In this document: positions 18,390-26,552 of the stretch, piece by piece
Position numbering within the stretch: the first letter of the stretch is position 1
How the letters are laid out: each line of letters starts with the position of its first letter
NCBI GenBank assembly: GCA_040386775.1
Contig: JAZKEU010000015.1
Location: forward strand, 1-64,000
Direction: 5' to 3'
Length of the DNA: 64,000 bases
Source: Bdellovibrionota bacterium
Lineage (GTDB): Bacteria > Bdellovibrionota > Bdellovibrionia > Bdellovibrionales > JAEYZS01
Notes under the pieces: model-generated
Databases searched by the model: none
Told to the model about the DNA's origin: nothing
The model's input: the letters and a program-made list of their open reading frames with translations, nothing else
Translations under genes and position numbers: made by a program

Positions 18390-19718
18390 CCAATCATCAA
18401 ATTGCAAAGATGTTAACGCTTCCTCTGAATGAGGGAGCGTTGTCATTATTACGCCCAAGGTTTCATCTCTGTGAAAAGACCCATGGGTAGATTGCACTCC
18501 GCTCACGGCAGTGAGGATTTGTAGCGTGAGATTGGTAAATACATATCCTAGCTCGGAGCTAACCAGAACTGAGGCTTTATCTTGAGAATTTTTATAAAAA
18601 CCTTCCCATGCGCGCACAAGAGCATTGGGATAGGTGCTCTTCACGGTTTTGAAAAAGTAATCATCCCAAAGCATGTCTTTTTTAGTCTTGAATAAATGAA
18701 TATGATCAAATGGATCTTTCCCAGAAATCAATTTATAAGACACGGTTTTCTTTTTAGGATAAACTGTAATTTGGGATTCTCCATTTTTAGAAAAAACAGA
18801 AATTTTATCGTTCCCATTATCAACCAAAGCAACATGTACACCTTTTATATCAATAAAATTTCTTGCAAGATTTTTTTCTTGTCCAGGCAAAGTATAGAAA
18901 GCTCCAAAAGAAATAATCTCTGGGGCAACAAAGGCGTAATCTGTCTTTTCTTTTAAAGTCGATTTTTGTAAAAATCCTTTTTTCTCAAGAGGTTCTTTGT
19001 AATCAATGGCTTTTGGAATTTGAAAGTGATTTCCATGGTCGCTAACAATCACAACTTCTAATTTTTTTTTGTATTCGGCTTTAAAATCAGATTGAAATGT
19101 TTTTATTTTTTTGGCTAAATTTTTTAAGTAATTAATAACATTTTTTTCACCACCCACATGGGAAATAATATCTGTATTGACAATAAAAGCACTAGTAACG
19201 GATTTATTCTTAATATTTTTAGGTTCCATTAAAAATCGCAAAAAAGAATCAGTCCAATAGAGTGCAGATGTTTCTGTCCAGGTCATACTCATAAGATGTT
19301 GGAAAACACCCTCAGCCTTAAAATCGAATTTTTTTTCATATTGTGGTGGGGTGGTGAGATGATCGATGAGGGTTCCGTATTCTCTTCCTAACGTTCCATC
19401 AGAATTTTTGATCATGTCGAAACCGGCTTTAGTATATCCTTTTTCAGGAGCTGCATTCATGAGGTGGGCCCAGTTGGGATCTGAAATTGAGGGGAATGTT
19501 GCGACCATAGGAATAGGCCGTCCGAACTCTCTAAAATAACCGCTCTCATGCATTTTTGAAAGAGTGTTGTAACTAATTCCATCGAGGCCGATAATAATAA
19601 TATGTCGAGAGTCTTTAGGCGATGCACCGGAAGAGGACGAGTCCGTTCCCTCTGAATCAGGGCTCCATAAGAGTGAAAATAATGCTAAAACAATAAGCCC
19701 ACTTAAAAAAAATTTCAT
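18297..19718 (-). CDS. Exported alkaline-phosphatase-superfamily phosphodiesterase/pyrophosphatase
   Basis: This 473-residue protein has an N-terminal signal or anchor (LSGLIVLALFSLLWSP). The superfamily metal sites are visible: IIIIGLDGIS (first aspartate), TFPSISDPNWAHL (nucleophile region, where serine appears in place of the threonine usual in NPP enzymes), NTDIISHVGG (Asp/His), VVIVSDHGNH (Asp-His) and STHGSFHRDE (last His). It probably hydrolyses phosphodiesters or pyrophosphates in the periplasm; the substrate is unknown. The last 31 codons are antisense to the pilin's tip domain, and that Thr/Arg-rich tail looks like read-through sequence rather than part of the fold. Confidence 0.85.
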   Translation of the reverse strand: MKFFLSGLIVLALFSLLWSPDSEGTDSSSSGASPKDSRHIIIIGLDGISYNTLSKMHESGYFREFGRPIPMVATFPSISDPNWAHLMNAAPEKGYTKAGFDMIKNSDGTLGREYGTLIDHLTTPPQYEKKFDFKAEGVFQHLMSMTWTETSALYWTDSFLRFLMEPKNIKNKSVTSAFIVNTDIISHVGGEKNVINYLKNLAKKIKTFQSDFKAEYKKKLEVVIVSDHGNHFQIPKAIDYKEPLEKKGFLQKSTLKEKTDYAFVAPEIISFGAFYTLPGQEKNLARNFIDIKGVHVALVDNGNDKISVFSKNGESQITVYPKKKTVSYKLISGKDPFDHIHLFKTKKDMLWDDYFFKTVKSTYPNALVRAWEGFYKNSQDKASVLVSSELGYVFTNLTLQILTAVSGVQSTHGSFHRDETLGVIMTTLPHSEEALTSLQFDDWLRTHVTDTSGATFVSARPTTATTARKTRSR

Positions 19719-19840
19719 TCGATCCCCTCTAAGAGAATTTAACGCACGAAGCTTAATATTGCCACCTTACAGAATGACACATACTGTAGAGAAATTAGAT
19801 TACCTTTAGATAAAGATCAGAGAAAAGATCAGAGGAAAAG

Positions 19841-20446
19841 ATGAAAACTAAAATGTTAAGCCCATCTATAATGGATTTTGCACTTAAGAATTTTGCGGCT
19901 ACCAAGCCAAACACATTGATTAATGCATTGGCAGTTGTTGCGGGAAGTTTCTTGATTGTACTGAGTGCTCAAATCTACATTCCGCTTCCGTTCACTCCGG
20001 TTCCGATCACAGCACAGACATTGTCTGTGCTTTTGGTAGGTTCATTGTTAGGCTCAAAGAGAGCTCCGCTTTCGGTTTTACTTTATGTTCTTTATGGGGC
20101 CTTAGGTTTTCCTGTTTTTTCTGAAAATTCTGGTGGTATGCAAGTGCTAATGGGTGCAACTGGCGGATACATTTTTGGTTTTATTTTAGCAGGATACGTT
20201 GTTGGAAAATTCACGGAAATGGCTTGGGACAAGTCTTTGGGCAAAAGTTTAATTGCAATGACGGTTGCTCAATTATTAATTTTTGTTCCCGGCTTATTAT
20301 GGCTAGGACAATTTGTAGGGTATGCAAATGTTTTAGAGCAAGGTTTCTATCCCTTCATTATTGGTGGAATAATAAAAACACTGCTTGCGGGTTCCAGCTC
20401 GGTTCTGGCTTGGACTCTCATTAAAAAACTTTCACCTAAGGTATAA
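19841..20446 (+). CDS. bioY: Biotin transporter BioY (ECF S component)
   Basis: This 201-residue integral membrane protein has about six hydrophobic helices. The BioY signatures are VLSAQIYIPLPFTPVPITAQ, a LLVGSLLGSKRAPLSVLLYV block, and the GATGGYIFGFILAGYVVGK glycine-rich loop. BioY binds biotin and is imported with an energising ECF module (EcfT/A) or alone. No ECF partner is present here. The ribosome-binding site AGAGG precedes ATG 19841. A small gene follows one base after its stop. Confidence 0.93.
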   Translation: MKTKMLSPSIMDFALKNFAATKPNTLINALAVVAGSFLIVLSAQIYIPLPFTPVPITAQTLSVLLVGSLLGSKRAPLSVLLYVLYGALGFPVFSENSGGMQVLMGATGGYIFGFILAGYVVGKFTEMAWDKSLGKSLIAMTVAQLLIFVPGLLWLGQFVGYANVLEQGFYPFIIGGIIKTLLAGSSSVLAWTLIKKLSPKV

Positions 20447-20447
20447 A

Positions 20448-20738
20448 ATGGCAAATTTAATTGATTCAAAAATGCCAGCGTTGCAACAAGAGCAGGCCAA
20501 AAAAATTCTTATCGAATTAAAAGTTGATAATCTAAAAGTTCACTTTGATGCAAAATCAAATCTACTTGTTTTCGAAAGAGACAGAAGAGTTGTGAGCGTC
20601 CCTGTAAAATTAATCGAAGAAAATCTCTGGTCAGATATCCGGTTTTTATTTAGAGCTACATTGAATTCTCAGAATTCACTCTGGAATAGAGCCGCTGATG
20701 ACAATGACTGGTCCGGAAAAAATCATTACGACGAATAA
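20448..20738 (+). CDS. Small protein of unknown function downstream of bioY
   Basis: This 96-residue protein starts at the ATG one base after the bioY stop. A longer in-frame reading would overlap bioY and is less likely. It begins MANLIDSKMPALQQEQAKKI and has a helix, a short beta segment (LLVFERDRRVVSVPVKL) and a polar acidic tail (DDNDWSGKNHYDE). It has no signal peptide and no cysteines. No family is recognised. Tight spacing suggests translation coupled to bioY and co-transcription with sodB, which starts 16 bases after its stop. Confidence 0.65.
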   Translation: MANLIDSKMPALQQEQAKKILIELKVDNLKVHFDAKSNLLVFERDRRVVSVPVKLIEENLWSDIRFLFRATLNSQNSLWNRAADDNDWSGKNHYDE

Positions 20739-20754
20739 ACAAAGGAGAAATTTA

Positions 20755-21333
20755 ATGGCGTTTGAATTACCAAAATTACCTTACGAAAAAAATGCTTTAG
20801 AGCCGCATATATCAGCAGAGACGTTGGATTTTCACCATGGAAAGCATCACAATGCTTACGTGGTAAAGCTCAATGAACTTGCTAAGGGTACCAAATATGA
20901 AACTATGAGTTTAGAAGAAGTGATCAAAAACTCTGAAGGACCGATTTTCAACCAAGCTGCTCAAATTTGGAATCATACTTTCTATTGGCATTGCTTATCA
21001 CCAAAAGGTGGCGGCAAACCAACGGGTAAATTGGCAGAAAAAATCGATTCAACATTTGGATCCTTTGAAAAATTCAAAGAGCAGTTCACCAACACATCGG
21101 TAGGAACATTCGGTTCAGGGTGGGGATGGCTCGCGCAGGATGCTGCTGGAAATTTAAAAATCATTTCTACATCCAACGCGCAACTTCCAATGACCCAAGG
21201 GTTAACGGCGCTGTTAACTTGTGATGTTTGGGAACATGCTTATTACATTGATTATAGAAATGCTCGCCCAAAATATGTTGAAGCTTTTTGGAATTTAGTT
21301 AACTGGGATTTTGTTTCTAAAAACATGAAGTAG
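20755..21333 (+). CDS. sodB: Superoxide dismutase, iron type
   Basis: This 192-residue enzyme converts superoxide to hydrogen peroxide and oxygen. The metal ligands are visible: the first histidine in ETLDFHHGKHH, the second in QIWNHTFYW, and the aspartate and last histidine in CDVWEHAYYIDY. The AAQIWNHTFYW block with its glutamine favours the Fe over the Mn type. No signal peptide is present, so it is cytosolic. The start at ATG 20755 has a good AAGGAG ribosome-binding site. An upstream in-frame ATG at 20698 would overlap the preceding gene and add a non-family leader. Confidence 0.95.
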   Translation: MAFELPKLPYEKNALEPHISAETLDFHHGKHHNAYVVKLNELAKGTKYETMSLEEVIKNSEGPIFNQAAQIWNHTFYWHCLSPKGGGKPTGKLAEKIDSTFGSFEKFKEQFTNTSVGTFGSGWGWLAQDAAGNLKIISTSNAQLPMTQGLTALLTCDVWEHAYYIDYRNARPKYVEAFWNLVNWDFVSKNMK

Positions 21334-21339
21334 TATGAC

Positions 21340-21360
21340 TGTCGCCACGTATGGGCGACA
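21340..21360. terminator. Shared hairpin between sodB and the convergent peptidase gene
   Basis: A 7-base perfect stem (TGTCGCC / GGCGACA, 7-base loop) sits in the 32-base gap between two convergent stops. On the plus strand it is followed by ATCCGTTATTTT and an AT-rich run, so it likely ends sodB transcription and may also act on the opposite strand. Confidence 0.55.
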
Positions 21361-21365
21361 ATCCG

Positions 21366-22316
21366 TTATTTTAAATTTTTAAAAGATTCCGTTGCGCGAA
21401 TAAGAGCGTCGGTGATGGCGGGTTCATCTACAGCATGACCCGCAAGAACAGGTTCAAATCTTGCTTCAGGCCAAGCTTTATGAAGATCCCAAGCATTCTT
21501 GAATGGACATACCATATCGTATCTTCCATGCACAATGACGGAAGGGATATGTCTGATTTTATAAACATCTTCAATCAATTGATTGTCTGTTTTCCACCAA
21601 CAACCATTGATAAAGTAATGGGCTTCAATGCGCGCAAGTGACAGCGCCATATGATCACTACCAAAAGTATCTATAGCTGCTTGATCGGGAATTAATTTGA
21701 TTGTCGATCCTTCCCAAACGCTCCAGGCTTTTGCGGCTTTTAATCTTTCGGTTTCATTATTGCTCGTTAATTTTTTGTAGTAGGCGGTGAGCATATCGGT
21801 GCGCTCTGCTTCGGGAATGACTTCAATATATTTTTCCCAAAAATCAGGAAACACATGATGGGCGCCAAATTGATAGAACCAATTGATTTCTTCTTTTCTA
21901 CATAAGAAAATTCCTCTTATAACTAACCCTGTTACGGATGTGGGGTGAGTTTCGGCGTAAGCTAAAGCTAGGGTTGATCCCCAAGATCCGCCAAATACGA
22001 GCCATTTTGAAATTTCTAGATGTTCCCTAATTCTTTCGATATCAGCTACTAAATCCCAAGTCGTATTTTGTTTAAGTTCAGCGTGTGGAGTAGATTTTCC
22101 GGCGCCCCGTTGATCAAATAAAACTATACGGTAATGTTTTGGATCAAAATACCGTCTGTGCTTTGCAGATATGCCAGCACCAGGTCCTCCATGAAGGAAT
22201 ACAACAGGTTGACCCTTTGGATTCCCACACTCTTCAATATAAAGTTCATGAATATCAGAAACTTTTAATCTAAATGTATTATAAGGCTCAATCTCCGGAA
22301 AAACATTGTAAGTCAT
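21366..22316 (-). CDS. pip: Proline iminopeptidase (S33 family)
   Basis: This 316-residue alpha/beta hydrolase removes N-terminal proline from peptides. Motifs are the oxyanion loop VFLHGGPGAGIS, the nucleophile serine in VFGGSWGSTLALAYA, the acid in VIVHGRYDMVCP and the histidine in LAGHAVDEP. The FDQRGAGKSTPHA segment is typical of family S33. The length fits the family (about 315). It has no signal peptide, so it is cytosolic. It lies 9 bases downstream of the PhoX-like gene on the same strand and is probably the last gene of that three-gene unit. Confidence 0.94.
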   Translation of the reverse strand: MTYNVFPEIEPYNTFRLKVSDIHELYIEECGNPKGQPVVFLHGGPGAGISAKHRRYFDPKHYRIVLFDQRGAGKSTPHAELKQNTTWDLVADIERIREHLEISKWLVFGGSWGSTLALAYAETHPTSVTGLVIRGIFLCRKEEINWFYQFGAHHVFPDFWEKYIEVIPEAERTDMLTAYYKKLTSNNETERLKAAKAWSVWEGSTIKLIPDQAAIDTFGSDHMALSLARIEAHYFINGCWWKTDNQLIEDVYKIRHIPSVIVHGRYDMVCPFKNAWDLHKAWPEARFEPVLAGHAVDEPAITDALIRATESFKNLK

Positions 22317-22325
22317 AAAAATCCT

Positions 22326-23939
22326 TTATGTGTTTAATCTGTCGAGTAATGGTCCTGAGATGGCGATTACGCTGGATCTCGGGATTGTACCTTCGCCGTC
22401 TGGCCAGCTACTCGTGTAGCCATTTTCTTCTGACGAAGAATTTCCTGGATGCTGTACTGATAAAAATAATGTTTTAAAATCAGGGGAAAAGCAAGGACCT
22501 GCAAATTCAGCATCCACGGGACAAGATGCAACCTGGTAAACGACGCCTTTGTCTTCTCCTGATGTAGGGATATAAAAGAGTCCATTGTTACCAAAGCCTT
22601 TGTAAGGAAAATCTCCGATGAGCTTTTCACTTATGTCTGAAGTGACCCAGAGATTTCCTTTTTTATCTATAGCAAAATTATCAGGGCAAGACATTCCAGC
22701 ATCAGGCCCGCATTCGAGCCATTTGTAAGACTTGAATTTGAGAGATGCTGGATCTTGATTTTCTTCGTCTATGGCTAGAATATATCCGTGGGCATCAAGA
22801 CGTTTTTGATTGTTCGTGCAAGCAATAAGAACAGTGTTTGTTTCCGGCAAGATATCAATGTCTTCTGGGCGATTGAGTGGCGTGGCATCCAGCATTTTTG
22901 CAGCAGTACGAGTTTGTACCAAGAGATCTGTGAGATCTTTAAATTTACCTTTTAATTTAGGATTATCTAGCGTGAGAGGTCTCCACGTTCCCGTTTCCAT
23001 GTGTGCAACATAAAGAGTTCCTTTGTCCAAGCTTCCCTTTTCATCAGAAATAAATTTATAGAGATGTTCATCCTCAGCATCATCTCCGGTGTAGACAACA
23101 GTTCTGCCGTCCTTTGCAAGAATGGGTTTTGCGCATTCGTGAGCCATTCTTCCCATGGTTAAATGTTTTTTTGCTTTACCAGTCAAAGGATCAACTTCAA
23201 CTACCCAGCCATAATGTTCTGGATCGTAATCAAAGTGTTTGTCCCATCCGTATTTTGAGGTATCAAGTTTGAATCTTAAACCATTTTTATATTCGTACTC
23301 GCCATAATAATCGTCATAATTTTCTTCGCATGAAAGAATTGTATTCCAAGGAGTAACACCGCCAGAACAATTTGCAAGGGTGCCTATGGCAGATTTCTTA
23401 CCTTGGATTGTGGCATTCACAAAGGGAATCTCTGTTTGACCAGAAATTCTGCGGTTGTATTTCGAATCTTTGACGAGTTGCCATTGATTGTTGATTTTTT
23501 TGATATGGATTAAGCTTCCGCCAACATTTTTTTGCTCTTGGATAATTTGATCTTTTGTTTTCTTCGAAGATTTTCTTTCTTTATGAATCAAGTAAGGAGT
23601 TGGGAATTCGTTATTGACCCACATAATACCTTCGTCAGCTTTTTCTTCGAGGGGAATAAAAGCTATAAAATCATTATTCATTCCAAAGAATTCAGATTTG
23701 TTAATTGGATCTTTCCATGAAATCAACTTGTGATATTCCAGACCAGTGCTCAAGATAACTTTATCTTCCATTGAAGGTTCAATAGATGGAATATTAGGGT
23801 TTAAGTTTCTTTTGATTTTTGTCGTGGCGCAACCTGTGAGTAGGTTTGCTATTAATCCAGAAGAGGTGAGGGCGATTGCTGTTATACCTGTATTCTTTAG
23901 GAAGTCTCTTCTCGTTGGATGCATGATTTTTCTACTCAC
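22326..23939 (-). CDS. PhoX-like DUF839 protein with Tat signal and lipobox
   Basis: This 537-residue protein has a twin-arginine signal (TRRDFLKNTG, then a hydrophobic stretch) that ends in LLTGC, a lipobox. It may therefore be a folded, Tat-exported lipoprotein. The body matches DUF839/PhoX beta-propellers: NCSGGVTPWNTILSCEENYD, GWVVEVDPLTG, MGRMAHECA, VYTGDDAEDEHLYKF, and a late CFSPDFKTLFLSVQHPG. PhoX enzymes are Ca/Fe-dependent phosphatases, but many DUF839 members are not tested. The start overlaps the flavin reductase stop by 4 bases (ATGA type), so translation is probably coupled. Confidence 0.85.
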   Translation of the reverse strand: MSRKIMHPTRRDFLKNTGITAIALTSSGLIANLLTGCATTKIKRNLNPNIPSIEPSMEDKVILSTGLEYHKLISWKDPINKSEFFGMNNDFIAFIPLEEKADEGIMWVNNEFPTPYLIHKERKSSKKTKDQIIQEQKNVGGSLIHIKKINNQWQLVKDSKYNRRISGQTEIPFVNATIQGKKSAIGTLANCSGGVTPWNTILSCEENYDDYYGEYEYKNGLRFKLDTSKYGWDKHFDYDPEHYGWVVEVDPLTGKAKKHLTMGRMAHECAKPILAKDGRTVVYTGDDAEDEHLYKFISDEKGSLDKGTLYVAHMETGTWRPLTLDNPKLKGKFKDLTDLLVQTRTAAKMLDATPLNRPEDIDILPETNTVLIACTNNQKRLDAHGYILAIDEENQDPASLKFKSYKWLECGPDAGMSCPDNFAIDKKGNLWVTSDISEKLIGDFPYKGFGNNGLFYIPTSGEDKGVVYQVASCPVDAEFAGPCFSPDFKTLFLSVQHPGNSSSEENGYTSSWPDGEGTIPRSSVIAISGPLLDRLNT

Positions 23940-24649
23940 GTAAAGTATATCTCCTGGAATATTTGATCTTTAGGAACACCTTTCGAAGTTAAAATTTCTT
24001 TTACTTCCTTAATCATGTCATTCCCACCGCAAATATAATAATCGGCAAGTGTCCAATCATAATTTTGAGGAAGTTCCTTTAAGTAATGAGTAACACGGCC
24101 TTTAAATCCATTCCAGTTAGGGTTTGGTTGGGAAACCGTAGGTATGTATTCAAACTTGGAGTCTTTGCTGAAGTTGTGCTGATATAGAATTTCGTCGGAG
24201 GTGCGCACACCAAATAAGCAAACTCCCCGCGAAGGATGTTCTTTTTGAAATTTTTCAGATTCAATCATAGACACATACGGAGCAATGCCTGTCCCTGTAG
24301 AAATAAAAAATGGGAATCTAGGTTTAGCGGTTTTATAAACGAATTTCCCGTATGGTCCTGAGAGATCTACAAAATCGTTTACCTTCAGTGCTTTTAAAAA
24401 GTTTGTCCCTTTTCCTTCTTCCACATACTTCACACAAAGAGTTACGACTTTGTTTTCTGGAGGAGACAGAATCGAATAAGCTCTAGATAATAGTTTTTCG
24501 GGGTTTTCTGGGTCTTTGAATTTAACCATTATAAATTGACCAGCTTCAAAATTAAAAGTCTCGGTGTCCAATTGAAAATCAATTTCAAAAACTGTGGGGG
24601 TTATAAATTCGTTGCGGAGAACTTTGCCTTTAAACTTCAAGACTGCCAT
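23936..24649 (-). CDS. Ferredoxin-NADP reductase-like FAD/NAD-binding oxidoreductase
   Basis: This 237-residue protein has two domains. The first is an FAD-binding beta-barrel with RAYSILSPPE (the RxYS motif). The second is an NAD(P)-binding domain with ISTGTGIAPYVSMIES and a late YICGGNDMIKEVKEIL. It lacks an iron-sulfur domain, so electrons go to an outside partner such as ferredoxin, flavodoxin or an oxygenase. It is first in a unit with the PhoX-like and peptidase genes. It diverges from the structured-RNA locus. Confidence 0.88.
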   Translation of the reverse strand: MAVLKFKGKVLRNEFITPTVFEIDFQLDTETFNFEAGQFIMVKFKDPENPEKLLSRAYSILSPPENKVVTLCVKYVEEGKGTNFLKALKVNDFVDLSGPYGKFVYKTAKPRFPFFISTGTGIAPYVSMIESEKFQKEHPSRGVCLFGVRTSDEILYQHNFSKDSKFEYIPTVSQPNPNWNGFKGRVTHYLKELPQNYDWTLADYYICGGNDMIKEVKEILTSKGVPKDQIFQEIYFT

Positions 24650-24763
24650 AGCTGTAAATCCTTTTTAATCAGAAGTTTTATAATAGGTAGGACTATGCTT
24701 TTTGTCCATAAAGTGTTAGCATAATGACAAGGCGTTCGTACGCCCAGGAAGGAGGTGATGCCC

Positions 24764-24829
24764 ATGATCAGTCATAATGACATTACATGGGCAGTAAAGA
24801 CGATTTCATGTGAGGTGATTCTAGCTTAA
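24764..24829 (+). CDS. Possible 21-residue peptide inside the structured RNA
   Basis: ATG 24764 follows an exceptionally long Shine-Dalgarno match (AAGGAGGTGAT at 24749-24759, 4-base spacing). The frame reads MISHNDITWAVKTISCEVIL plus Ala, then TAA. The start codon lies inside the second stem and the stop in the loop of the third, so translation and folding would compete. The peptide has no amino-acid run typical of attenuator leaders. It may be a real small protein, a leader peptide, or merely incidental to a ribosome-binding RNA. Confidence 0.3.
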   Translation: MISHNDITWAVKTISCEVILA

Positions 24830-24870
24830 TTGCTAGATCATTTATCCTTGAGGTCAGATTTACTGCCTCT

Positions 24871-24903
24871 AAGGGCGGGGGAAACCCCGCCCTTAACTTT
24901 TTT
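24871..24903 (+). terminator. Strong intrinsic terminator
   Basis: A 10-base perfect stem (AAGGGCGGGG / CCCCGCCCTT) with a GAAA tetraloop is followed by AAC and six T residues. It ends the structured RNA about 77 bases before the oxygenase start. The first four bases of the stem (AAGG) are also part of the preceding hairpin, so the two structures partly exclude each other. Confidence 0.85.
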
Positions 24904-24979
24904 GCACTCCCTCCAACTTTTCCTATAGTTTTTGAATGTATATGGTATATAGCTCCCTTCATGAAATTTGAGGGCAGTA

Positions 24980-25612
24980 GTGATTATTGATAGAATTTTA
25001 ACCGACATTCAAAATAAGGGTTTTTCGGTTCAAGAACATATCTTTGCTAAGGAAGACCTTTTAAGTCTCAAAACCGACATCTTAAATGCGTATCATAATA
25101 ATTCTCTTGCAGAATACTCTCTAAAAGCAGCCGGGATTGGTAAAAATGCCGATCTCCAAAAAAATATCCGGGGAGATCAAATACATTGGCTACAAAAAGA
25201 ACACTTAAGTTCTACACAAGAAATAGTTTGGGATTTTTTAGAAACACTTAAAGTCCATTTTAATCAGAACTTGTTTTTTGGTCTTAAGGGTTTTGAGACT
25301 CACGTTACAGTTTATCCGGTAAATACATTTTATAAAAAGCACATTGATCAATTCAGGCTCACAGGACAAGGAATGGAATCCATCGACTCTAAGTTTCGAA
25401 AAATTTCATTTATTCTTTATCTCAATGAGGATTGGGAGCAGTCAGATGGTGGAGAATTAAGACTTTTTGATTTCAATGATCAAGAAAAAGAGATCACGAC
25501 AGTCCTTCCACAATTTGGACGAGGAGTATTTTTTTTGAGTGAAGATTTTCCGCATGAAGTTTTAGAAACTCGGCGCGAGCGGGTCTCGATGACAGGCTGG
25601 TTTTATCAATGA
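24980..25612 (+). CDS. 2-oxoglutarate/Fe(II)-dependent oxygenase (prolyl-hydroxylase type)
   Basis: About 210 residues. The iron-binding facial triad is visible as H-x-D in KKHIDQF and the later histidine in FPHEVLETR. The 2-oxoglutarate-binding arginine is in RRERVSMTGWF, and GGELRLFDF is the usual strand. It may hydroxylate a protein residue or act like PiuC/SM-20-type enzymes; the substrate is unknown. The start is uncertain: GTG 24980 has GAGGG about 6 bases upstream, while TTG 24968 would add four residues. It follows the structured RNA and its terminator, and read-through past that terminator could control it. Confidence 0.85.
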   Translation: MIIDRILTDIQNKGFSVQEHIFAKEDLLSLKTDILNAYHNNSLAEYSLKAAGIGKNADLQKNIRGDQIHWLQKEHLSSTQEIVWDFLETLKVHFNQNLFFGLKGFETHVTVYPVNTFYKKHIDQFRLTGQGMESIDSKFRKISFILYLNEDWEQSDGGELRLFDFNDQEKEITTVLPQFGRGVFFLSEDFPHEVLETRRERVSMTGWFYQ

Positions 25613-25621
25613 GAAATTTTT

Positions 25622-26473
25622 CTAGCTTCTTGTGAAAAAACAATGTGCGCCAGAAGGCAATGTCTTGTCTGTTTTATCCAATACCACCAATTCTTCCGCA
25701 ATATATTCACCCTTATAATTTTCGCAAACTTGCGTGAGTAAATTTTTAAGCGCCAGGGGCGTATAACCTTGAGAGTGCGAACTCAATTGAATAAAGCTAA
25801 AATTATCATCCATCAGTTGTTTGATATCATCGAGAAGGGGAATCATATGTTCTTCGATCTTCCAAACTTCATTTTTAGCACCACGACCAAAACTAGGAGG
25901 GTCTAAGATTATACCGTGGTACTTAGATCCTCTGCGAACTTCCTTTTGAACAAACTTTGCAGCATCATCCACGATCCAGCGAACGGGTTTTCCGGCGAGG
26001 CCCGTCTTGTCAGCATTTTCTTTTGCCCAAGCGACAGAAGTTTTTGAAGCATCCAAATGCACAACCTCAGCGCCGGCCTTGAGTGCGCTCACGGTTGCGC
26101 CACCAGTGTAGGCAAATAAATTTAAAAACTTGAATTCCGATTGTTTTGCTAGAGCTTTTTTAATGATGTTTTGAATCTTAAGCCATTGAGGAATTTGTTC
26201 CACAAATACACCCAAGTGACCGAAACTTGTGAGCTTCATAATCATTTGAATATCATTGAATTGCACGGTGAAGGGAGCTTCAATTTTCTTATTTTTAATT
26301 TTCCATTCGCCCTTACCATTAGAATATCTCTCATAGTGAGCATCAGCTTGAGACATCCAATCGTCGAGACTAAGGTCCGGCTTCCAAACAGCTTGAGGAG
26401 AGGGACGGACCACCTTAAAGGGGCCCACCTGTTCCAATTTTTGGAAATTACCACTGTCTAACAATTTATACAT
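25622..26473 (-). CDS. SAM-dependent methyltransferase, RlmI/RlmK-like without PUA domain
   Basis: This 283-residue class I methyltransferase has the SAM motif FLNLFAYTGGATVSALKAGA, the acidic ribose-binding end of strand 2 (VVHLDASKTSVAWAKENA) and the catalytic-loop motif ILDPPSFGRG. This order is that of the RlmI/RlmK-type rRNA cytosine/guanine methyltransferases, but the N-terminal PUA domain of RlmI is absent. The likely substrate is rRNA. It is convergent with the oxygenase gene and divergent from the cNMP-binding gene. Confidence 0.85.
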   Translation of the reverse strand: MYKLLDSGNFQKLEQVGPFKVVRPSPQAVWKPDLSLDDWMSQADAHYERYSNGKGEWKIKNKKIEAPFTVQFNDIQMIMKLTSFGHLGVFVEQIPQWLKIQNIIKKALAKQSEFKFLNLFAYTGGATVSALKAGAEVVHLDASKTSVAWAKENADKTGLAGKPVRWIVDDAAKFVQKEVRRGSKYHGIILDPPSFGRGAKNEVWKIEEHMIPLLDDIKQLMDDNFSFIQLSSHSQGYTPLALKNLLTQVCENYKGEYIAEELVVLDKTDKTLPSGAHCFFTRS

Positions 26474-26552
26474 AAAAGCACCCTAACATTGGACCATAGA
26501 AAAGACAAACAGGACTCACCCAAACCCCCAAAATAACCGAAAAAATACAAAC

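Larger units (their letters stand above)
24731..24903 (+). ncRNA. Candidate structured small RNA with five hairpins and intrinsic terminator
   Basis: Consecutive exact stems fill this stretch. They are GGCGT/ACGCC (24731-24744); TGCCCATG/CATGGGCA (24759-24793) enclosing GTCAT-A-ATGAC; TGA-TCTAGC/GCTAGA-TCA with one bulge (24816-24840); CCTTGAGG-CAG/CTG-CCTC-AAGG with two single bulges (24846-24874); and a strong terminator. A CATAAT box at 24720-24725 would place transcription start at about 24731, though no good -35 is seen. Between stems 1 and 2 lies AAGGAGGTGAT, fully complementary to a standard 16S rRNA 3' end. A second GAGGTGAT (24812-24819) is partly inside stem 3. It does not match any riboswitch family I know. 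Confidence 0.6.

Noticed and set aside
24731-24903. Interpretation of the structured RNA as a c-di-GMP riboswitch (as in the abundant Bdellovibrio merRNA), SRP RNA, 6S RNA or tmRNA.
   Set aside because: None of the conserved motifs of those RNAs is visible, and the size and stem order differ.
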